Shown piece by piece: positions 17,701 through 25,277 of a DNA stretch of 64,000 bases. The stretch covers positions 42,483-106,482 of the forward strand of contig NZ_PZJN01000005.1 in NCBI RefSeq assembly GCF_003206695.1, in the 5' to 3' direction. The stretch is from Salinicola halophyticus (lineage in GTDB: Bacteria > Pseudomonadota > Gammaproteobacteria > Pseudomonadales > Halomonadaceae). The position numbers were made by a program, and so were the translations under genes. The first letter of the stretch is position 1; each line of letters begins with the position of its first letter. The notes beneath the pieces are model-generated. The model was not told where the DNA came from, made no database searches, and saw nothing but the letters and a program-made list of their open reading frames with translations.

Positions 17701-18639
17701 TCACCTCATGGGGGCAACGGGATTGGCCGCCGCGTCGATAACCGAACGCATTCGGCTCAGAGCCTGGCCCATGTCCTCGCCCAGGATGGCGACCGGTGTG
17801 TTCTCGAAATCGGTGGCGCGGATGCGAGCCACGGGCCCCACCAGACAGACCGGCACTTCGCTCTGCTCCGCCAGTCGCGGAAGCTGTCGCCGGATCACGT
17901 CGCTACGCTCGGCATGGCTACTGGCAAGCAGCAGCGCCTTGATTCCCAGGCGTTCGGTGGCCAGTGGCAACTCGCTCAACGGCATGTCGCCATCGATCAG
18001 TTGAACCCGATAGCCCGCCGCCGAGGCCGCCAGACCCATCAGCATGGCCCAGAAGCCGCTGCTGTCGTCGGGGAGCCGGGCAACCAGAATCTCGCCAGCG
18101 TTGCTGACCTGATTGGTGTGATAGACCCGCGTGCCGATCCGGGTGCGCAGAAATGACTCCAGCACTCGCCGTTGCAGCGTGGCGCCGAACTGATCGCCCC
18201 AACGCTCCTCGAGCTGCGAGACAACGGGTTGCCACAGTTCCGCAATGCATAGGCTGACCGGGTAGAGCGACAGACTCTGATTGAACAGGACTTCCAGTCG
18301 GCCGGTGTCGAGCGACTCGACCGCCTGGATCAGATGCTGGCGTTGACTGGCCCAGTCACCCATCTGCGGGGCGGGCGTCTCGACCGATTCCGGCTGTTCG
18401 ATCAGTTCGCGGACCTGACTGACCGGTACGCCGCGATTGAGCCATTGCAGAATGCGCTCGACGCGTTCGATGTCGTCACGGCCATAAAGGCGGTGACCCT
18501 TGGGCGTGCGCTGGGGCCGAATGAGGCCGTAGCGGCGCTCCCAGGCACGAAGTGTGACGGAATTGACGCCAGTGAGTCGCGATACTTCACGAATCGGGTA
18601 GAGCGGCGCGGCACTGGAATCCATAGCCGTGTTAGTCAT
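17701..18639 (-). CDS. MerR-family regulator, class II LitR/CarH-like
   Basis: 312-residue regulator. A MerR winged-helix DNA-binding domain occupies ~12-80 (YPIREVSRLTGVNSVTLRAW, then RPQRTPKGHRLYG). A CarH/LitR-type middle domain and a Rossmann-like C-terminal domain (~180-300, SAAGYRVQLIDGDMPLSEL) follow. In B12-dependent CarH/LitR the ExDxHxxG cobalamin signature ends in His; here the corresponding stretch reads DDSSGFWAMLMG with no His, so adenosylcobalamin sensing is unlikely. That fits the class II LitR (PplR) group of Pseudomonas, where LOV proteins supply light sensing. It heads the photolyase-lipid operon, and a candidate operator lies 300 bases upstream. Whether it represses or activates is not visible. 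Confidence 0.85.
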   Translation of the reverse strand: MTNTAMDSSAAPLYPIREVSRLTGVNSVTLRAWERRYGLIRPQRTPKGHRLYGRDDIERVERILQWLNRGVPVSQVRELIEQPESVETPAPQMGDWASQRQHLIQAVESLDTGRLEVLFNQSLSLYPVSLCIAELWQPVVSQLEERWGDQFGATLQRRVLESFLRTRIGTRVYHTNQVSNAGEILVARLPDDSSGFWAMLMGLAASAAGYRVQLIDGDMPLSELPLATERLGIKALLLASSHAERSDVIRRQLPRLAEQSEVPVCLVGPVARIRATDFENTPVAILGEDMGQALSRMRSVIDAAANPVAPMR

Positions 18640-19224
18640 GCAAGTCCTCCTGCGAGGTCTCTGCGTGCGCCGTCTCGTCGAATGGGATGGTCATATCATT
18701 GCTGCGAGTCATTGTCATGAGTTTCGAAATTGTCAGCAGTGGCTGGCGGCGATCGATTGCCCGAGCCTGTCCCGAAGTCCTGTCGGCGTTGCTTACGCAT
18801 CGCAGCGTGTGATCCAGGGACTCAAGTCATGGGCTCAAGGGCGATCGAGTCGATGGCGCTCGATCCCGAAACAATGACTTCGACGAGTCGTGACGAGACG
18901 ATGACGACTGTCTCGATGAGTTCAGAATGGGGCAATATATTGTACGGTTCAAGCAATCTGTACAATTTTTATATCCTGTGCCGGTCACGTTCGTTCATGC
19001 TGTGGGTCAGGTTCGGCGATGCCGACCAGCCGCGAAGAACCGCAGAGGTACCTCGATTCGGGTGATGCCGCGGGCCGCTAGCGGGCGTTGCTGGCCAGCA
19101 GAATCGTTGCATGCTGCTTTCTGACAGAGGTGGCCGAACCTGACTATGCTGCGATAGGCCGTTGCAGAGCTGACCCGTTGCAGAGATAAATTGTACAACA
19201 CGAGTATAACGGAGGGTATCTATC
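18640..19224. other. 585-base divergent intergenic region between merR and the epimerase gene
   Basis: No convincing gene: short frames on either strand (for example 18969-19241 minus) lack ribosome-binding sites and familiar sequence. It holds the TGTACG-N12-TGTACA direct repeat at 18941-18964, a lone palindromic TTGTACAA at 19191-19198 just ahead of the epimerase, and a duplicated CCGTTGCAGAG (around 19160 and 19176). Composition around 18930-18975 is distinctly AT-rich, as expected for a promoter. Confidence 0.7.
18941..18964. promoter_or_regulatory. Candidate LitR/PplR operator (TGTACG-N12-TGTACA) overlapping a divergent promoter
   Basis: Direct repeat TGTACG (18941-18946), 12 bases, TGTACA (18959-18964). 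As recalled from work on Pseudomonas putida class II LitR, the operator consensus is T(G/A)TACA-N12-TGTA(C/T)A; this site differs at one position. Because the half-site is self-complementary, TTGTAC-N15-TACAAT can be read on both strands as a weak -35/-10 pair, so the element could control both merR leftwards and the epimerase rightwards. Confidence 0.6.
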
Positions 19225-20130
19225 ATGCGTCTATTGATCACGGGCGGTACGGGATTCGTGGGGCGGCGGCTGGTAGAGCGCGCGTTGGTCGCGGGCCACG
19301 AGGTGATGGTGGTCTCCCGGGATCCGGAGCGGGCAGCCCAGAAGCTGCCTCACAACGTCCGCATCGGTGACGACGCCACGGACTTCGCCGACGCGTTGCC
19401 GGAGGCCATCGTCAATCTGGCTGGCGAACCGATCGCCGACCGGCGCTGGAGCGATCCCCAGAAGACCCGGCTGGTCGAGTCACGCCGTCATGCCACGCGA
19501 GATGTCGTCGCGCTTTGCGAGCAGCTGGCGCAGCGCGATCAGGCGCCACGCGTACTGGTCTCCGGTTCGGCCATGGGCTATTACGGCGATCAGGGGGATC
19601 ACGATGTCACCGAGCAGACGCCGCCCCACGACGAGTTCGCCCACCGGCTGTGTCAGGCCTGGGAGCGGGAAGCGCTCAAGGCCGAGGCGTTTGGGGTACG
19701 CGTCGTGTGTCTGCGGACCGGACTGGTGCTGGACGCGGGTGGTGGCACCCTGGCCAAGATGATGCCGGCGTTCAAGCTGGGGGTGGGCGGCCGCCTAGGA
19801 GATGGGCATCAGTACATGCCGTGGATTCACCGCGAGGATCTGGTCGGCGCGATCGAATTCCTGCTCGAGGAAGAGAGCCTGAGCGGCGCGGTCAATGGGT
19901 CAGCGCCGCAGCCCGTGACCAACGCCGAATTCACCCAGGCGATGGGGCGCCATCTGCATCGTCCGACGCCGTTTCGTGTACCCGCACCGCTGCTGAAGCT
20001 CGGTCTGGGGGAGATGTCCCGCCTGCTGTTGACCGGGGCCTGCATGCGCCCCGAGCGGTTACAGCAAGCCGGCTTTACCTTTCGCTATCCCTCGTTGGAC
20101 GCGGCGCTGGCGGCGATCGTCTCGCGCTGA
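19225..20130 (+). CDS. TIGR01777 family epimerase (SDR39U1/YfcH-like)
   Basis: 301-residue NAD-dependent epimerase/dehydratase-like protein. The Rossmann motif ITGGTGFVGRRLVERAL is at the N-terminus, followed by VNLAGEPIADRRWSDPQK (~65-82), SGSAMGYYGDQGD (~113-125), AWEREALKAE and MPWIHREDLVGAIEFLL, all typical of the family; the C-terminal DUF1731 segment (FRVPAPLLKLGLGEMS) is present. The substrate is unknown. It diverges from the LitR-like operon and may share its operator. A GGAGG site precedes the ATG. Convergent with rapA, sharing a terminator hairpin that includes both stop codons. Confidence 0.9.
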   Translation: MRLLITGGTGFVGRRLVERALVAGHEVMVVSRDPERAAQKLPHNVRIGDDATDFADALPEAIVNLAGEPIADRRWSDPQKTRLVESRRHATRDVVALCEQLAQRDQAPRVLVSGSAMGYYGDQGDHDVTEQTPPHDEFAHRLCQAWEREALKAEAFGVRVVCLRTGLVLDAGGGTLAKMMPAFKLGVGGRLGDGHQYMPWIHREDLVGAIEFLLEEESLSGAVNGSAPQPVTNAEFTQAMGRHLHRPTPFRVPAPLLKLGLGEMSRLLLTGACMRPERLQQAGFTFRYPSLDAALAAIVSR

Positions 20131-20156
20131 CGCCCGCCGTCTCTCTAGCGGGCGTC
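20129..20156. terminator. Shared hairpin spanning the stop codons of the epimerase gene and rapA
   Basis: Perfect 9-base inverted repeat GACGCCCGC (20129-20137) and GCGGGCGTC (20148-20156). The left arm overlaps the epimerase stop, and the rapA stop lies at 20145-20147 in the loop/right arm, so transcripts of both convergent genes end in the same hairpin. There is no long T-run. Confidence 0.65.
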
Positions 20157-23099
20157 CTTGTCGACGGTCACGATCACCCGTACCGCATCGAGTCGCAGCG
20201 CGGCGCCTTCGATGGCGATGTCCAGAGCATGGCGCTCATCGCTCAGCGCCTGCAGCTCGTCATCGCGAATCGCGCCATTGTGACGAGCCAGCGCCTTGAG
20301 CCGGGAATGTTCGAGATCGAGCGTCTCGCGCATCTGCTGCTGGGCGCGCTCGATCAGCGTCGGCAGCTCGCGCTGGGCTTCCTGCTCGCCCTGTTTGAGC
20401 AGCTCCCGCAGCTGATCGTGGCGGGATTTGAGCAGCTCCCGCGAGACCCCTTTCTTGACCCGCTGAAGGTTGCGTGACAGGCCGCTGAAGGTGACCTTGT
20501 CGGACAGATTGGCCCCGCTCTCGTCGAGCAGCACCCGTACCCCGGTATCCGGCAGGAAGCGACCCAGCTGCAGGCGTTTCGGGGCCGGGCAGTGGGTCCG
20601 GAAAATCAGCTCCAGCATCAGGCGGCCGCCGGGAATGCTCGGATGCTTGAGGAGGGCGAGTGCCGTGTTGCCCAGGCTCGAGTCGAGTACCCGTTCCATC
20701 ACCGTGGTGATCAGCGGATGCTCCCACGACAGGCGCTGGATATCGTCCCGGGCCAGGGCTCGGGTGCGCGAGTAGGTCACGGTGTACCCTTCGTCACCCT
20801 GGGCCAGCCCCGGCAGGCTGTCGATCATGTGCGCGCCGGGCGACAGGTGGATCTGGCCGTTGCCCAGCTCGCGGCTATCGACCCCGAACACATCCAGCGC
20901 CTGATCGACGTAGCGGGGCAGGGCGCTGTCGTTGTCCTGCTCCACGATTGCGCTGATCACCGCGTCGGCCCGCTCGGGGCGGCAGGCGTTCCACTCCAGC
21001 AGGCGATTTCGGCCCGCTTCGCGTTCGGCCAGGCGGGCATCGTTGAAGGAGCGAGTCTCGCTGATGAGCGTGTCGAGGCTGCCGTTTGCCGTGGCACCAT
21101 CGTCGTCAAGGCTCTCCCGCAGGGCGTCGCCGAAGGCCGCCAGCACGTCACCCCCTGCCGCGTGCGGCGCTTCGAATGCCGCGAGACCTTCGTGATACCA
21201 GCGCAGCAGCGTCGCGCCGGGACTCTTCTCGATCACCGGCACGTGAATATCGATCGGATGCAGCTGACCGATCCGGTCGAGGCGTCCGATACGCTGTTCG
21301 AGCAGATCGGGGTGCCACGGCAGATCGAACATCACCAGATGGTGGCAGAACTGGAAGTTGCGCCCCTCGGAGCCGATCTCGGAGCAGATCAGTACCTGGC
21401 AACCGCCGTCGTCGTCGGCGAACGCGGCGGCGGCGCGATCCCGTTCGACCAGACTCATCTCTTCATGGAAGACCGGAGCCTGGAGGCCGGCACGCACGCG
21501 TAGCGCCTCGGCCAGATCCACGGCGGTCTGACGCCAGTGGGCGATCACCAGCGTTTTCTGCTGGCTGCCGAGAGTCTCGAGCTGGCCGATCAGCCAGTCG
21601 ACGCGCGGGTCGAATCGCCACCACGGCGTGTCATGCTGGATAGCGGCATCGTGCAGGGCACGGTAGGCCGCCTCGGGATAGAGTCGGGCGTCGTGGGTGC
21701 TCAGTTCGGCGGCGGTCAGCCGAGCGGCGAAGTGGTCGTTTCCTTCGCGGAGCTCCGCGAACTGGTCGCGATAGGCCGCCGGCATCGCCAGCGTGGCGGT
21801 ATGCAGATGACGTTCGGGAAAGCCGCCGACATGGCGCCGGCTGTTGCGGAACATGACCCGGCCGGTGCCGTGCCGATCCAGCAGCTGTTCGCGCAGCTGG
21901 CGGCGTACGCTATCGCGCTGCGCGGCGTCGCTTTCCGGATCCAGCAGCGTGCCGAGCAGCGCCAGGCTGTCGCTGTCGTCGATAAGCGCGGCGAGACGCT
22001 GGCGATCGGCATCCTCGCCGGGCAGCCGCTCCAGCGCTTCGACCGCTTCGGCGACCGCGGTATAGCCATTCTCTTCCTCGCGAAAGCGTTCGAGGTCGTG
22101 ATAGCGGTCGGGGTCGAGCAGGCGCAGCCGGGCGAAGTGGCTCTCCAGCCCCATCTGTTCGGGGGTCGCCGTCAACAGCAGTAGCCCCGCGATTCGACGC
22201 GACAGCCGCTCGATGCAGGCGTAGCCGGGGCCTTCCGCCTGCGGCGTCCAGTCGAGATGATGCGCCTCGTCGACGATCAGCAGGTCCCACTGGCAGCTTT
22301 CCGCCTGACGCTGGCGCTGCGGATTGGCGAACAGCCACTGCTGGCTGGCCAGGATGCACTGGCCCGTCTCGAAAGGGTTCTCCTCGTCGAAAGATTCGCT
22401 CTGGGCCTCGTCCAGCAGCGTGACCGACAGCGAGAAGCGGCGCAGCAGCTCGATCAGCCATTGGTGTGTCAGGCTGGCGGGGACCAGAATCAGCGCTCGG
22501 CTGGCACGTCCGGTGAGCAGCAGGCGATGCAGTATCAGCCCGGCTTCGATGGTCTTGCCCAGGCCAACTTCGTCGGCCAGCAGCACGCGCGGGGCATGGC
22601 GTCGGGAGACTTCGTCGGCAATGTAGAGCTGGTGAGGGATCAGGTCGATGCGCGGCCCTGCCAGCCCCAGCGCGGGGCTGCGTGCAATGCGCTGATGGTG
22701 GTGCAGCGAGCGATAGCGCAGTTCGAACCAGTCGTTGCGATCGACCTGGCCGGTCAGCAGGCGATCCTGAGCCTGATGAAAGCGCATGCTGTCGGAGAGC
22801 TTGGCCTCGTTGAGCGAGACCGGCTCGCCCGCATCGGTATGGCCATGATAGATCACGCAGCCGTCGCGCTCCTCGACTCGCTCGACGGTCAACTGATCGC
22901 CGTCGGCGGTATCGATACGATCACCGGGGCCGAAGACCACGCGGGTCAGCGGGGACTGGCGGGCGCTGTAGGTACGGGTTTCCTGGCTGGCGCTGAAAAG
23001 CACGGTGACGCTGCGCGTATCGGCGGTGAGAATGGTGCCAAGCCCGAGCTCGGTTTCGCCGTCGCTGATCCATCGCTGGCCGGGAGAGAATTCGCTCAT
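20145..23099 (-). CDS. rapA: RapA, RNA polymerase-associated Swi2/Snf2 ATPase
   Basis: Large helicase-like ATPase that recycles RNA polymerase after transcription. 984 residues from MSEFSPGQRWISDGETELG; a 17-codon longer frame is unlikely. N-terminal Tudor-like region (~1-110), then Walker A LADEVGLGKTIEAGLIL (~172-188), DEAH-box IVDEAHH (~282), LLTATPEQMG (~316), helicase C-terminal ICSEIGSEGRNFQF and LEQRIGRLDRIGQ (~590-625), and a C-terminal domain with a long charged helical segment, as in E. coli RapA (968 residues). Transcribed alone, convergent with the epimerase gene. Confidence 0.95.
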   Translation of the reverse strand: MSEFSPGQRWISDGETELGLGTILTADTRSVTVLFSASQETRTYSARQSPLTRVVFGPGDRIDTADGDQLTVERVEERDGCVIYHGHTDAGEPVSLNEAKLSDSMRFHQAQDRLLTGQVDRNDWFELRYRSLHHHQRIARSPALGLAGPRIDLIPHQLYIADEVSRRHAPRVLLADEVGLGKTIEAGLILHRLLLTGRASRALILVPASLTHQWLIELLRRFSLSVTLLDEAQSESFDEENPFETGQCILASQQWLFANPQRQRQAESCQWDLLIVDEAHHLDWTPQAEGPGYACIERLSRRIAGLLLLTATPEQMGLESHFARLRLLDPDRYHDLERFREEENGYTAVAEAVEALERLPGEDADRQRLAALIDDSDSLALLGTLLDPESDAAQRDSVRRQLREQLLDRHGTGRVMFRNSRRHVGGFPERHLHTATLAMPAAYRDQFAELREGNDHFAARLTAAELSTHDARLYPEAAYRALHDAAIQHDTPWWRFDPRVDWLIGQLETLGSQQKTLVIAHWRQTAVDLAEALRVRAGLQAPVFHEEMSLVERDRAAAAFADDDGGCQVLICSEIGSEGRNFQFCHHLVMFDLPWHPDLLEQRIGRLDRIGQLHPIDIHVPVIEKSPGATLLRWYHEGLAAFEAPHAAGGDVLAAFGDALRESLDDDGATANGSLDTLISETRSFNDARLAEREAGRNRLLEWNACRPERADAVISAIVEQDNDSALPRYVDQALDVFGVDSRELGNGQIHLSPGAHMIDSLPGLAQGDEGYTVTYSRTRALARDDIQRLSWEHPLITTVMERVLDSSLGNTALALLKHPSIPGGRLMLELIFRTHCPAPKRLQLGRFLPDTGVRVLLDESGANLSDKVTFSGLSRNLQRVKKGVSRELLKSRHDQLRELLKQGEQEAQRELPTLIERAQQQMRETLDLEHSRLKALARHNGAIRDDELQALSDERHALDIAIEGAALRLDAVRVIVTVDKDAR

Positions 23100-23313
23100 G
23101 ATGCCTCGGTGGTGTGTACGCTGCGGAAACGGATCGAATGGGCGAGGCATTCTAGCGTAAACGGCGTGCCGCCTTAAGCATTGAACGGTTCAGCGTGCTG
23201 TGGGATCGGCGTTACACTGCGCCGACGAGCCGCTGGACGAGCCTCTGGGGTAGACTCGTTGCAGGCGTCGCGGATGGGAGCGCGATAGTCGAAACACGTC
23301 ACGAGGAGAGATT

Positions 23314-23541
23314 ATGGCGGGGGCAGCGCCGAGAGACGGTCTGCGTCGAATCGCGATCGGCAGTCAGGCGGTGGGGTTCATCCTGATCATTACGTTGGAG
23401 ACGGTGATGGGCGACGATGCCAGGCCATGGCAGGGCGTGACGCTCGCTGCCATGCTGGCCACGGCCGCTTGCCTGGCACTGATGCGACGCTATCGACGCA
23501 ACAGGAAACGTCGCCAGCGCGAGGCGCATGACGACGTTTGA
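23314..23541 (+). CDS. Small membrane protein, hypothetical
   Basis: 75 residues with two hydrophobic segments (~15-31 and ~42-58) and a strongly basic, arginine-rich tail (MRRYRRNRKRRQRE). An excellent AGGAGAG ribosome-binding site lies 3-9 bases before the ATG, which is the main support for it being real. I recognise no family. By the positive-inside rule both ends would be cytoplasmic, forming a hairpin in the inner membrane. It stands alone between rapA (divergent) and the secreted protein at 23602 (convergent). Confidence 0.6.
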   Translation: MAGAAPRDGLRRIAIGSQAVGFILIITLETVMGDDARPWQGVTLAAMLATAACLALMRRYRRNRKRRQREAHDDV

Positions 23542-23601
23542 GGCACGCCGGTCGACGATCTTGACGGAGCCGGCCGGCGATAGTGCGAGAGCGATCGACC
23601 T

Positions 23602-24378
23602 TTACATCGGCGGAATGGTGCCGTCACGACCCACGATCACCGCCTTGGCCTGAATTGGATCCTGATCGATGTCGCCGGCAACGAATACCGCGGCGCCTTT
23701 CTCGAGATCGTCCTTCGACCCTTTGCTGACCTTAACGGTGGGCACGTCGCTGGGTACGCGGATCTGCTTGCTGCCATCGCCGTAGTCGACGGTCAGCGTC
23801 ATCATGCCGTCCTCGTCGGCGGCGTTGTCCACGGTGCCATTGGTCATGGTCGAACCGCTGGAGGCGCCGCCCATCTTTCCGCCGGTATCGCTGCTCTTGG
23901 CGTCGCTGGCATCGGTGGCGCTGACGGTGCCGTTGGTCATGGTCGAGCCACTACCGCTACCGCCGAGTTTTTCGCCCCCTGAGCCGCCCTGGGTGGCGCC
24001 GCGCGGCATGTCCCACGGATAATCGCCCTCACCGGTCCCCTTCATGGAGTCCGGGAAGATCACCATTTCCAGCGCCTTGGCGGGTTGCCCATCTTCGCCG
24101 GGCATGTTGGCTGTGCCGATGAACGTGCCTTTCTCGATCTCGTCGAGGCTACTCTCGCTGACGGCGGCGAGCCGGGTGTTGTCGCCGATCGTCACTCGAT
24201 GGCTGCTGCCGTCGGTGGTCGATTCGACCGTGAAACCGTCGTCGCTGACTTCGGTGATGGTGCCGCGCAGGTTCTTAGGCATGTCCTGAGCTGCCAGGGC
24301 GCTGGTCGCGAGGCAGCCGATGGTGAGGCCGAGCAGCGCCTGACGAAGCGTACGGATGGCGTGATGTGTGACTGGCAT
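23602..24378 (-). CDS. Secreted protein with duplicated SGSTMTNGTV segment, hypothetical
   Basis: 258 residues from MPVTHHAIRTLRQALL, with AGGAG 8 bases upstream. A signal peptide of ~30 residues ends near ATSALAAQ. The mature protein starts with an OB- or SH3-like small beta domain (LRGTITEVSDDGFTVESTTDG, GDNTRLAAVSESSL), resembling DUF5666-type periplasmic proteins, and ends with a second similar beta module (LTVDYGDGSKQIRVPSDVPT, then GAAVFVAGDIDQDPIQAKAV). Between them a flexible Gly/Ser-rich region contains SGSTMTNGTV twice, about 38 residues apart. Function unknown; the two outer domains look like copies of one another. No operon partner. Confidence 0.72.
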   Translation of the reverse strand: MPVTHHAIRTLRQALLGLTIGCLATSALAAQDMPKNLRGTITEVSDDGFTVESTTDGSSHRVTIGDNTRLAAVSESSLDEIEKGTFIGTANMPGEDGQPAKALEMVIFPDSMKGTGEGDYPWDMPRGATQGGSGGEKLGGSGSGSTMTNGTVSATDASDAKSSDTGGKMGGASSGSTMTNGTVDNAADEDGMMTLTVDYGDGSKQIRVPSDVPTVKVSKGSKDDLEKGAAVFVAGDIDQDPIQAKAVIVGRDGTIPPM

Positions 24379-24506
24379 GAAGGTTACTCCTGATGTGTGC
24401 GAGGGGCTGATACCCAACTTAAGTTTTCTGAGAGCCCCGACCATTTGAGTTCAGTTCATCGTGACGGATTGTCAAGCGTAGTGATGGTGCCAGTGGCAGC
24501 CGCCGG

Positions 24507-25277
24507 CTATATCCCGGCATACCAGGTGTAGCCGCGATCTTCCCAGTAACCGCCTTTGCCGCCGGCGATATCGTCGAAATCGGTGACCAGCGTGATGGCG
24601 GAGAGATATTTCGCCATCTTGTAGCCCAGCTGGCGCTCCGCGCGAAGCCGCAGCGGCGCACCGTTGGCGATCGGCAGTGGCGCATCGTTGAGCGAGTAGG
24701 CGAGGATCGTCTGCGGATGACGCGCTTCGCTCAGATCCAGACTCTCGTAGTAGTAGTCTTCGCCGCCCAGCTGATCCATGCAGTGGAACACCACATAGCG
24801 CGCCTCGGGTTTCACGCCCGCCCGCTCGAGCAGGTCGGCCAGCACCGGACCGCGCCACTGGCCGATGGCACTCCACCCTTCGACGCAGTCATGGCGGGTG
24901 ATCTGGGTTCTGGCCGGCATCGCCTGCAGCTCGGCGAGCGACAATGACAGCGGCTCATCGACCAGTCCGCCGATCTCCAGGCGCCAGTCACGAAACTGGC
25001 CGGCGGCAAGCTGGCGATAGCGAGAGGCCTGCGGGTCGGTGGAGCCGTTGGGGCGGAAGGTCTTGTCGATCATCGATGGCGGATATTCCGGCGCCAGACC
25101 TCGTTCGCCGGCCAGGAAGCGCTGAGCGCGCAGATTGAGACGTTCGGCCAGATCCAGCGTTTTCACGACCTGATCGTTCCGGGACAGCCGGTCGCAACCG
25201 GCCAATCCCAGCGTTGCGACGCCCAGCGCCGCGCGTTGCAGGAAGCGTCTGCGGCCAGCGGCATCATGGCGTTTCAT
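24507..25277 (-). CDS. Tat-exported molybdopterin-dependent oxidoreductase (sulfite oxidase family)
   Basis: 256-residue periplasmic molybdoenzyme related to the sulfite-oxidase/MsrP fold. The N-terminus has a twin-arginine-type signal (GRRRFLQRAALGVATLGLAGC) whose end also forms a lipobox (LAGC), so the enzyme is probably a Tat lipoprotein. The pterin-binding block shows ITRHDCVEGWSAIGQWRG with the molybdenum-ligand Cys (~126), then VVFHCMDQ and PLPIANGAPLRLRAERQLGYKMAKY (two stretches, ~195-222). It overlaps the cytochrome b gene by 14 bases, which supplies the electron link to the quinone pool. The substrate is unknown; oxidised methionine, sulfite or other S/N-oxides are possible. Confidence 0.88.
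   Translation of the reverse strand: MKRHDAAGRRRFLQRAALGVATLGLAGCDRLSRNDQVVKTLDLAERLNLRAQRFLAGERGLAPEYPPSMIDKTFRPNGSTDPQASRYRQLAAGQFRDWRLEIGGLVDEPLSLSLAELQAMPARTQITRHDCVEGWSAIGQWRGPVLADLLERAGVKPEARYVVFHCMDQLGGEDYYYESLDLSEARHPQTILAYSLNDAPLPIANGAPLRLRAERQLGYKMAKYLSAITLVTDFDDIAGGKGGYWEDRGYTWYAGI

Noticed and set aside
19191..19198. Second LitR operator at TTGTACAA before the epimerase gene
   Set aside because: Only one half-site: the positions 18 bases up- and downstream do not contain TGTACA-like sequence.
18969..19241. 90-codon minus-strand frame in the merR-epimerase gap
   Set aside because: Overlaps the epimerase start, lacks a ribosome-binding site and reads as non-coding; the region is regulatory.
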